Assembly (NCBI GenBank): GCA_020631735.1 | Contig: CM036231.1 | Coordinates: 5,483,831 to 5,547,830, forward strand | DNA: 64,000 bases | DNA from: Saccharum officinarum | Lineage: Eukaryota > Streptophyta > Magnoliopsida > Poales > Poaceae | Direction of reading: 5' to 3' | In this document: positions 37,434-48,000 of the stretch, piece after piece | Layout: every line of letters begins with the position of its first letter | How positions within the stretch are numbered: the first letter of the stretch is position 1 | Program-made: the position numbers and the translations under genes | The notes under the pieces: model-generated | Told to the model about the DNA's origin: nothing | What the model saw: only the letters and a program-made list of their open reading frames with translations | Databases searched by the model: none

Positions 37434-37804
37434 CCTGTGTTTAGTTGAGAAAATTTGGGCGAAAAGTTACTGTAGCAATTTTCGTTGTTATTTGGTAAAA
37501 TTTGTCCAACCATGGATTAATTAGACTTAAAAGATTCGTCTCGAACTTTACAGACAAATTATGCAATTAGTTATTTTTTTACCTACATTTAATGCTTCAT
37601 GCATGCTTCATGCATGCGTCTCGAACTTTAATACTGTAGCATTAAATGTAGGTAAAAAAAAATAACTAATTGCATAGTTTGTCTGTAAAGTTCGAAACGA
37701 ATCTTTTGAGTCTAATTAATCCATGGTTAAACAAATTTTACCAAATAACAACGAAAAGTGCTACAGTAACTTTTCGTCCAAATTTTCTCAACTAAACACA
37801 GCCT
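37434..37804. mobile_element. Foldback MITE: 370-bp near-perfect inverted repeat
   Basis: The left arm (37434-37592) begins GCCTGTGTTTAGTTGAG. The right arm (37640-37804) is its reverse complement with only a handful of mismatches, leaving a loop of about 45 bp. It belongs to the same family as the MITE at 32707. A transcript would form one long hairpin. Confidence 0.85.
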
Positions 37805-38374
37805 CAAGACGCCAATCAGGGACCCGCTTGGAATTATCTGCGGAGATCCGAACCCCACGAAGCGGTCATACATCCAGCAATCATCAAAGCAAACTCGAAA
37901 TTTTGAACGACCACACAGTCTCAGGAGAGAAGTGGCTGGCAATCCCACGCGTACGCTCCTAGATAGAACGATGTAACCCGTGACGTCAGGGTCCGTGCAT
38001 ACTTATTTGGAGCATTATTTGGTATTATTTTTATCCCTTAACGCATGAAAAATTGAAAATGCAAGAAAAAGAAGGAACGAGATGTGTAGCTTAGAGGGGC
38101 CGTTTTCATTTTCGGAGGAATTGAAATCTACTTAATGGATTAGGTTGTTTGGCTTGAAATTTGACATTCCATAACTTTTTCGAGCTCATAAATAAGCCTA
38201 TCTCAAATTAGAGATGAATTTGGATTCTATAAATCACTATGCTATAATTCTACTGTCCAACTTATAGCACACTCTTCAACTCACTTCTCTACAATAGAAA
38301 TGCAACATATAAGTATGTCCCTTGTATGCCTAACAATAAATATACAAATATATTTTATATACAACTATATTAAC
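37805..38374. other. Unassigned intergenic sequence
   Basis: AT-rich, with no gene or clear repeat end. Confidence 0.5.
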
Positions 38375-38377
38375 TTA

Positions 38378-38888
38378 CACTAGTAGAGAAACGACTTTCG
38401 GTTCGCATCTTTAGTCTCGATTGTGTTGGGTTCTATATTAATGTGAACATTAGTCCTGGGTCTAAATTTTACAGGCACCGACGACCCTTTTATCTCGGTT
38501 GGTAACACCAACCAGGACTAAAAGACACCCTTTAGTATGGTGACCTTTTAGTCCCGATTGGTGTCACCAACCCGGACTAAAGGTCTTCCACCAGGGACTA
38601 AAGGTCCTCCACGGGTTAATTCAAAAGGAGAGCGCCCAGGACTCTATCACATGTGGTGTGCAGTTGAGTTGGTAAGGGACCTACGCACGAGGCAAGAGGT
38701 CTTGGGTTTGAATCTCACGCGCCACAAGAGAGGTCACCTAGAATTTAAACTATTTTTTTAGTTTTAAGGATGGGCTTTAGTCCCGATACCGTGACCCAGG
38801 ATTAAAGGTCACGGCCTTTAGTCCCGGTTGGAAAACCAGGACTAAAACCAATTCCCAACCGGGATTGAAGCCCACCTATGCACTAGTG
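38378..38888. mobile_element. Small non-autonomous CACTA element
   Basis: Ends CACTAGTAGAGAAA and, reversed, CACTAGTGCATAGG, flanked by TTA on both sides (38375-38377 and 38889-38891); 3-bp duplications are the CACTA rule. Subterminal TTTAGTCCCGGTTGG and CCAACC(C)GGACTAAA words recur in both orientations near both ends. It is 511 bp, with no transposase. Confidence 0.9.
38640..38722 (+). other. tRNA/SINE-like segment inside the CACTA element
   Basis: 'gcagttgagttggtaaggga' resembles pol III box A and 'ttgggtttgaatctc' resembles box B, about 35 bp apart, framed by GTGG...CCAC. It does not fold into a tRNA with a proper acceptor stem. It may be a captured SINE head or a decayed tRNA. Confidence 0.45.
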
Positions 38889-39108
38889 TTAATTAATCTG
38901 TGTCTAAATTGTAATTATTAGAATGAATTAAATTCCAAAGCCTCCCTACCATACAAGTTAGAGCAGCACATTTCCCACAATATGAAGTTCGATTCTCAGA
39001 CGAATTTAAATGCGTGAACTGATCGGTAGATATCAGTCGTAAGTCATTCATGTAACCATACAATAAGCTGAGCGTTCCGATGCAACATACGAGTATATTG
39101 GCTAGTTA

Positions 39109-39827
39109 GAGCATCTCCAATAGTTTCCAAAAAATAATTGTTAAATCAGTAAGTTTTTCAAGTCGCTAAAAATAGTAGGGACCATATTTATTGGCTTTCT
39201 CCAACTATTTTCAATATCTCACTCCTAAAAGCTAGAAGGTAGTTTTGCATTGGAAAGCCTAGAATACTTCCAAATCACCTCAGCTTGTGCATTTGCATCG
39301 GGAATCATGTTCTTCTCCTTATTCTTCTCCATATCCTTCTTCCTCCACCTCTAGATCTATGGGACACTCTACTTGTCCTTAGGCGCCGTGGTCACCCCAA
39401 CACCCTCCCAACTGGCTACAACCACCCCCCAACTGGTCGTAGCTAGCCACAAGGAGGCAAGGATATGCCAATGTCGGTGGCTACGGGCGGCCGGTTATGG
39501 CTAGGGGCAGTCTACGGCCTCCAGGCTAGGCTAGAGCATGCCACGAAGAGGGTAGAGCAAAGAGGAGAGCACAAGAAGAAAGAAATGTCTAGAGAAGTGA
39601 TGACAATGCCGATTCCATGTCCCCACCCCCCACACCACCATACACATGTATCTTTTTTGCATGTCATGATTGTTTTTCTCAAGTGTGGACAGATAGGAAG
39701 TTTTTGTTTCTTTTTGCACGTCGAAAGATAGGGTGTTGTGATAGGACGAAGTTGTTGGAAAGAACTTTTTTAGTGCTACCAAAAAAACCAGATTATGAAT
39801 GGGTTCTAGAAACTCTTGGAGATGCTC
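39109..39827. mobile_element. Tourist-like element with GAGCATCTCC ends
   Basis: The left end GAGCATCTCCAATAGTTTCC mirrors the right end GAGCATCTCCAAGAGTTTC. A TTA precedes the left end; the right duplication is not clean. The interior has no supported gene. Confidence 0.6.
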
Positions 39828-40144
39828 GCTCTAACCTATTGGCTCTTATTAACCCATAATTATTGTCTTAGAGGTGCTTTAACCTACTAGCTCTTATTAA
39901 CTCATAATTAACATATGTTTAGGTCTTCTATTCAATATCAAAAACTAAGGCTAGATAGGCCACTCTTAGTGGAGATTTTCATAGACAAAATAAGCTAACA
40001 TGGCTAGTATAGGTGAAGAGAGATGATAAAAGTTTCATGGGGTCGAATGAGTTTTATTATGATAAAAACTTATCTACACTGATTTCAACACGTGAAAGTC
40101 ATAGAAAATGGGACATAAAACCCTATTGAGACTGGCCTTGTTAG
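39828..40144. repeat. Imperfect direct repeat
   Basis: A 40-bp phrase ('taacctattggctcttatta') occurs twice between 39830 and 39915. Otherwise the stretch is unassigned. Confidence 0.5.
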
Positions 40145-40196
40145 TTAGCCAATAGATCCAAATATCTTCTTACTTTGGACTATGTTATTTGGATCG

Positions 40197-41518
40197 GTAG
40201 TGCTAGCGCTCGGACGCCCGCAGCTGCGGCCTGCTGCACCTGGCCGCCTGCTGCGCTGCTCGCCTGCTTGGCCGCCTGTTGCGCCTGCTCGCTTGCCTAC
40301 CTGCCCGCCTGTTGCACCTGCTCGCTCGCCTACCGGCCTGCCTGCTCGCCCACACCCCCGTTGCTCCGTGCGGACTGCCCACGCCCGCCTCACTTCTCGA
40401 GTGCACGTGGGGACCGCCTCCGCTTGCGCCCGCTTCCGGCGCCTATTGCTGAAACACTTGCAACATGAAGAACTTGCTGCAACATATGTCCGAAACAAAC
40501 AAAACATTTGGAACATACCCTTGCAACATATGTGTATAGCCAATGCAACATTGGATAAAACACTTGCAACATACATCTGAAACAGCTGAAGCATTTGAAA
40601 CATACACTTGAAACATACCTGTATATCCATTGCAACATGTGCAACATCCTAATCTACATTTGCAACATCTAGATGAAACACATGCAACATACGTTAGAAA
40701 CAACTGAAACGCTTGCAACATACATCAGAAACACTTGCAAAAACACCTGAAAACACTTGAATACCATTACAAACATACACAACATCCAGATAAAACGCTT
40801 GCAACATATGTATGAAACATATACAACATCGAGATAAACACACTTGCAACATATGTCTGACAAACAGATGAAACATTGGGAATAACGCTTGCAACATACG
40901 TGTACAACGATCGCAACATATGAAGCATCCCGATCTACTTTTGCAACATCCGTATGGAACACTTGAAACATATATCTGAAACAACTGAAACACTTGAAAC
41001 ACAGGCTTCCAACATGTCTGAAAATGCCTAAAACACTTAACACAACGTCGCCAGCGACCATGGCCTACCTGGTGGGGAACTGTGGTAGCCAGCAAGCTCG
41101 AGTCAGGAGGACGTCAAGAACAATGGCCCAGCATACACCTCCGCTGCAGGACTTCCCTTCCTATCGTGGTGTCTTCGGCTAGCCGTAGGAGACGATGTCT
41201 CGGCCGATGACGACCTCAAACTGGTGGCATCGGGTTGGTGGTGGCCCGGTGACGCCGCGGCCGCAACGGGCGAGGTGGAGTGGGGCACGGTGCACCTGAT
41301 GGTGGGGTGCAGCGTGGTGGGGGGAAGCGCACAGCGCAGCGAGAGACGGGGCACGGTGGGACAGAGTGAAGCAAGCAGTCTGAAGAAGAGACAGATCAGG
41401 AGACGGTGTCAGATAGAGACTGAGAAATGAGTGGCACCCAAGTCATTGAATTGAGACTGAAGCTTAACCCACCCGTTTGGATACCGACTATAAAGATCCA
41501 GACGTGTCCTAGCAGAGG
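40197..41518. mobile_element. MULE-like element, copy 1
   Basis: The ends are loosely inverted (GTGCTAGCGCTCGGACG near 40200 versus CTGCTAGGACACGTCTGG reversed near 41515). The inside has a GC-rich block, the GCAACATA repeat region and a closing GC-rich block ('acgtcgccagcgacc'). All parts recur in the same order in the element at 50906-54663. I find no 9-bp duplication, so the superfamily is tentative. Confidence 0.45.
40452..41050. repeat. Dispersed GAAACACTTGCAACATA repeats
   Basis: Roughly twenty variants of '(tg)aaacacttgcaacatacgtctg' in one orientation, separated by 10-25 bp. The long minus-strand frames over it are Cys/Phe/Met-rich products of the repeat and are not genes. Confidence 0.8.
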
Positions 41519-41557
41519 GCAGAGGTCTTCCAGTGCCGCCGAAAAGCAGAGCTCAAC

Positions 41558-41683
41558 AGCTTGTTCGGCTGGCTGATGCTAATTTATTGTGAGAGAAAAA
41601 TACTGCTGACTGACAAATAACTGATGCTAATTTGATGTAAGAGAAAAGCACTGCTTGCTGGCAGCCAGCCAACCAAACAAGCT
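41558..41683. mobile_element. Short foldback MITE
   Basis: AGCTTGTTCGGCTGGCTG is mirrored by AGCTTGTTTGGTTGGCTG at the other end. The inside holds 'gtgagagaaaaatactg' words, also found at 50169-50294 and 62693-62821. Confidence 0.6.
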
Positions 41684-41899
41684 GCAAGTCTTGCAACTAT
41701 CACTAAACGTTCGGCAACAAGAAGCCGCAAGATCATTGCAAACCCTCATCTCATTGGCAATTGCCAAGCAATTCGACAGACGGGTAAGGAACAGGAGTCC
41801 AGAATCCAAGGAAATAGTAGAAAACAGCAAGGGCGACTTCACCACCCCTAAATATCCTTGTAAAAATAACTGAGTGCTCTCACTTGCTGACGTTTATAA

Positions 41900-41901
41900 C
41901 C

Positions 41902-41932
<31 letters not shown>

Positions 41933-41939
41933 ACACACA
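41900..41939. repeat. Compound microsatellite C19-(AC)10
   Basis: Nineteen C followed by AC repeats, about 150 bp beyond the CPN20 stop codon. A twin with the same C-run length sits at 43931. Confidence 0.9.
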
Positions 41940-42086
41940 GGTAAGCCAGTAACCCGTGTGCACACAAATTATAGCCGATAGTCCGGAACAGTATCAGCAT
42001 TTTGTGATGATCACCACAAAGCGATCGTTTCGTACCACTTCACAACTATTGGCTGCAAACTACAGTAAGAGCTGGAAACGAAAGGC

Positions 42087-45000
42087 TCAAGACAGGACAG
42101 CCATCACATCCGACACTCTCAACACAATGTAGCCCGTGCCATCAGCGCCCTTGAACTCGCTCCCTGCATACTTGGAGTACAGTACCGTGCTGCCCACCGG
42201 CACCGACAGTGGCTGTCTCTTGCCTTCCTCGTCCAGAGGACCCGGGCCAACAGCTACAACCTGCACCGACGAAACAGGAGCTTTAGCTCATGTATTCACC
42301 TTTTAACAGCCAGACCTTGAATATGAATACTTTGCTAGTGCTATCTCGTATACATGTATCTTGAGGTATCGAATCCTTGCAACTCGCACAAGCATAGAAG
42401 AGAAATACATAATTCTTATAGGCAAGCTGGTGGCAAGAACTCACCATTCCGATGGATGGCTTCTCTTTAGTTGTTTCAGTGAGGATAAGGCCCCCAGGAG
42501 TTTTGTCTTCAGCTTCTGCAACCTGTCACGGCATGCCACCGAGAAATGTAACTGAAGGGTAGCTATGCTGTACAAGAGCAGAATATAGTAACAAGAACAA
42601 AGACAAAGACAAGTAACAAAACTCAAGTTTTACAGCCCAAAATATAAACATCTATGACAAAATTGTTACAACAAGAGTAAGAATTTATGAATACCTTGAT
42701 GAGAACACGGTCATTGAGAGGCTTCATATCCTTTACATCATCTGTCTCAAGAATACCAATGATATCGTCTTCTTTGAGAATAAGATGCTTTGAGTCATTG
42801 AATTCGACCTCGGTCCCAGCATACTTTGAGTATACTACTTGTGCTCCAGTCTAAAAGAAAAAAGGACACGAATTAAGGCCAAGCATTTCATGGGCAATGA
42901 AGGAAAGGGTGCCAAACAATAAGCACTTAGAGCATCTCCAGCAATACTACCTAAAACACACCCCCTACTTCTCTATTTAGTAAGCCACCTATTTTGAAAC
43001 TACTCATATTTTACTTCCAACTCATATTTTACTTCCAACTCCAGTAATACTACCTAAACCATACTACTCAAATTCGTTTTAGTAGTGAATGATACGTGGG
43101 GCTCTTTTGTCATCTCTTTCATCCAGATTTTGCACGGTGGAGAGTAGGGAGCCAACAGAAGTAGAGGGTGGAGGGGGAAAAGTAGGAGGCCAACAAATGT
43201 GGGGGTCTAGTAGGGGGCCTGTTGGAGTTGGTTTTTGGCCTCCGCTACCTAAATCTGAAGTAGGGGGTCAAGTTGGAGATGCTCTTAGGCAGTAGTACAC
43301 ATGAAAACGGTTGACAGCATTACGTCAAACATCATCCAAGTTGTCTGCTAGTAAATTTAGACACTTGCTACACTAAAGCAGTCAAAGCTCCAGCTAAACT
43401 GCAGGAAGCAAATTTGGTAAAAACAAATTTCCTACATAGGCTGAGCTCGGTTTATCCTAAACTCATTCTGTTACCACAAGTCCCTAACTTGAATGCAAAG
43501 CGGAGCATAATAGTTAAGGAACATATTTGTACAACTGGAAATTCAATTCGTAAGCAACCAAATATCCATTTGTGTACTTTCAGGCCTGGACTAGAGACAT
43601 TTCCCTCGGCCCCAATTAACGCTATTCATCAGGAACTAATACAAATTTGCCAGTTGCAATTATAATAAAACAGAATGCAAAGCTCTTTCTGTGCATCAAT
43701 CAGCAGAGATAGTTTTGAGTCCCCAGTCCCAGAAGATAACCCGATTTGTCCAAGGCATAATGAATGGTTCTTAATATTCAAATGGAAAATTGTAGGTCCT
43801 TTTTGAGAAAGAATGTTTTTTGGTTGGTCCAACCAGGGATCAAGCACTGGATCCTGTGGGCCAACCTGCACTCTATTCCACCAAACTTTCTCTAGTACCA
43901 GTTACCAGATTAGCCTGAACCCATCCTTGTCCCCCCCCCCCCCCCCCCCACACACACACGCACACGCACAGAGAATTATAGAGCTGGACATGGCCAAAAA
44001 ATTAGGGCTCAAGCAAAAGTAGATAGAAAAAAAACTTGGCAAACCCAAAGTTGGTAGTACCAACACATGGTCCACGTAACATATTGGGATGGACTGGAGT
44101 CCAAAACAACCGAAGTACCGAACTAAAAATTTGGCCAAGAGTTTCACTTTAACTAGGCCAAAATTTGGTGGGTATTTTGGGCACCATTTGTAGGACAACC
44201 AAAGTGCAGCTTGCTACTAAGATTGAGGCAAGTTCTAGCTTGATGTGATGTGTAACTACAACCCAGTGCAGTTCAGCAATTCTATCCATCCAATTCAGTT
44301 GTAAGTTCTGTAAAGATCTAGAGGATTCCTAAGCGCAAACCATATACCTTTCGAAAAGCTTGGGAATGCTATTTCCACACAAAATAAACAGTGTTGCATC
44401 ATAAAAAAAATTGTGGGCAATGTATTGCAGACTGTACACACAAATTGCTTTGTAACTTCAAGTTAGCACGATTGTCGATTGTGATATAGTAACTCCTGGC
44501 TTTCCTTGCTAGTAACACTCACTTGAGCTTCTTGTGAGAGGAACCAACAACAAACAACAACAACATAGCCTTTTGTCCCAAGCAAGTTGGGGTAGGCTAG
44601 AGATGAAACCCAAAAGAGACGAGAAACAGGGAGACACATAAAGGGACATAAAGGGCACAAGACAAAAAGAGGTCACGGTTCAGGCACGTTGATTGCCAAT
44701 CTCCAAGCGCTCCTGTCCATAGCTAAATCCTTGGAGATATTCCACTCCTTAAGATCTCTCTTAACGGACTCGTCCCAAGTTAGTTTAGGTCGACCTCTAC
44801 CGCTCTTTACATTATCGGCCCGCTTTAGAACTCCACTACGCACCGGCGCCTCAGGAGGCCTCCGTTGGACATGTCCAAACCATCTCATCCGATGTTGAAT
44901 CAATTTCTCCTCAATTCTTGTGAGAGGAACCATGAGCTATAAATAGGAAAGAAGCTAGCAAGGGGGTGGCTGATCTCCATGTCTTTAGAGATAAACTAGG

Positions 45001-48000
45001 GATAACTAGCTATAAATATGCTGAGGTGAGGGTTGCTAACCTGATAGCTAATCTAGCAGTCTAGCAAAGGAACTTCAGGGCTACTCAAACTCAGTTATAC
45101 TAGCTTGCAGTTGCAGATACAGCCTGTACCCATACACCCTGTGACGAAATTAGCTATATCTTTTGCTTTGCACTTCCAATGACTACTCTAACTCAATCTC
45201 ACAAATAAGGATGAAAACGGTCGGAAACGGTCGAAAACGGACTTACGATATAGAAAAACGAAAACGGTCGGTTCGATATTTCTACATTTAGCAATTAATA
45301 CAAATGGTTGTGAAACCGATTGAAACTGATAATCATGTTAAAAAACGGTTCATAATATAGAAAACGAAAACGGTCAATTCGGAATATTTCCGTTCCGTTT
45401 TCATCCCTACTCACAAATACAGCTTGTATCTAAGCAACATGTAACAAATTAGCTATAAGAAGGAAAATAATAGTTCTATAGTACAATTATCAGATGCACA
45501 GAGTACGTAGTAACAATAAGAAAAGTAAAATTATATAGGTATCAAATGACTATTCCACAGAACCACCTTTAACCTCCAATTTTACAATTCCCTTGACAAT
45601 TCAGCATTAAAATTCAACAGTGTGCTCTTGTTTGTGCAATATGAAGCCTACTAGTGAGCACCAAATCCTTGATCGGCGCACAACAACATAGCCTTTTGTC
45701 CCAAGCAAGTTGGGGTACGCTAGAGATGAAACCCAAAAGAAACGAGAAATAGGGAGACACATAAAGAGACATAAAGGGCACAGGACAGAAAGAGATCACG
45801 GTTCAGGCACGTTGATTGCCAGTCTCCAAGCGCTCCAGTCCATAGCTAAATCCTTGGAGATATTCCACTCCTTAAGGTCTCTCTTAACGAACTCGTCCCA
45901 AGTTAGTTTAGGTCGACCTCTACCGCTCTTTACATTATCGGCCCGCTTTAGAACCTCACTACGCACCGGCGCCTCAGGAGGCCTCCGTTGGACATGTCCA
46001 AACCATCTCAACCGATGTTGAATCAATTTCTCCTCAATTGGTGCCACCCCAACCCTATCCCGAATATCGTTGTTCCGGACTCTATCCCTCCTTGTGTGCC
46101 CACAACACCAACGCAACATACGCATCTCTGCTACACTCAATTATTGGACATATCGCCTTTTTGTAGGCCAACACTCAGCACCGTATAACATCACCGGGCG
46201 AATCGTCGTCCTATAGAACTTACCTTTCAGCTTCTGAGGCACCTTTTGTCACACAGGACGCCAGAAGCTTGACGTCATTTCAACCAGCCGGCTGAAATTC
46301 TATGCCTAACATCTTCATCAATGTCTCCATCCTTTTGTAGCATCGACCCTAAATACCGAAAAGTTTCCTTCTTGGCCACCACTTGCCCATCGAGGCTAAC
46401 GTCTCCCTCCTCATGCCTAGTCACGCTGAAATCGCACCTCATGTACTCGGTCTTAGTCCTACTAAGTCTGAACCCTTTCGACTCTAACGTGTGTCTCCAT
46501 AGTTCTAACTTCCTATTAACCCATGTCCTACTGTCGTCAACTAACACCACATCATCAGCAAAGAGCATACACCAAGGGATATCACCTTGTATATCCCTTG
46601 TGGCCTCATCCATCACCAAAGCAAATAAATAAGGGCTCAAAGCTGACCCCTGATGCAGTCCTGTTTTAATTAGAAAGTTACTGGTGTCGCCATCACATGT
46701 TCGGACAAACGTCACCACATCCCTGTACATATCCTTGATGAGGGTAACATACTTAGTTGGGACTTTATGCTTTTCCAAGGCCCACCACATGACATTTCTC
46801 GGTACTTTGTCATATGCCTTCTCGAGGCCAATAAAGACCATGTGCAAGTCCTTTTGTTCCCTATATCTCTCCATCAATTGTCGTAATAAGAAAATCGCCT
46901 CCATGGTCGACCTACCAGGCATGAACTCAAACTGATTTTGGGTCACATGAGCCACTCTCCTTAGGCGATGCTCGATAACTCTCCCAGAGCTTCATCCTAT
47001 GGCTCATCAACTTAATCCCACGGTAGTTAGTACAACTTTGAACATCTCCCTTGTTCTTGAAGATAGGTACTAATATACTTCTCCATTCTTCAGGCATCTT
47101 GTTAGACCGAAAAATAAGGTTAAAAAGCTTAGTTAACCATACTATCGCTCTGGCGTCTAGGCATCTCCACACCTCAATAGGGATACCATCAGGACCCATC
47201 GCTTTACCTCCCTTTATCCTCAAAGCGTCTGTTGGTATCGTCAAATGAGTCGTCCAACTCAAGGGTAGGACCTCATTCTCCCCATTAAACAATTTGTCGA
47301 AATGCTCTCTCCATCTGTCCTTGATCTCCTCATCCTTCACCAGAAGTCGATCTGTCTCATCTTTAATGCATTTTATTTGATTGATGTCCCTTGTCTTCCT
47401 CTCGCGGATTCTAGCCATCCTATAAATGTCCTTCTCCCCTTCCTTCGTGCCTAGCCGCTGATAAAGGTCATCATACGCCTGACCTTTTGCTACACTCACA
47501 GCTCGCTTTGCAACCCTCTTCGCTATTTTATAGCCCTCGATGTTGGCTGCACTCTTGTCATGGTGGAGACGCTTGAAACACTCCTTCTCCCTAATAGCCC
47601 TTTGCACCTCGTCATTCCACCACCATGTGTCTTTCGCTTCCCGTCTGCCTCCCCTACTCACGCCAAACACTTCCGAAGCCACCTTCCGGACACATGTTGC
47701 CATCTTTAGCCACATGTCATCGGCATCTTCTCCTTCTTCCTAAGGCCCCTCGTCTAACATCCTCTCCTTAAACATTTGCGTTGCTTTCCCTCTAAGCTTC
47801 CACCACTTCGTTCTCGCAATCTTGGCCTGTTTGTCCCGGTGGACACGTACCCAAAAGTGAAAGTCCGCCACCACAAGCTTGTGTTGAGAGACAACACACT
47901 CCCCAGGTAACACCTTACTATCAAAGCAAGCACGTCTATCCTCCCTCCTTGCAAGTATAAAGTCGATTTGGCTCGAGTGCTGTCCACTACGAAAGGTCAC

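Noticed and set aside
40145..41095. Overlapping minus-strand frames of 85-161 codons rich in Cys, Phe and Met
   Set aside because: They are translations of the GAAACACTTGCAACATA repeat and change with every unit; the same occurs at 51252-51533.
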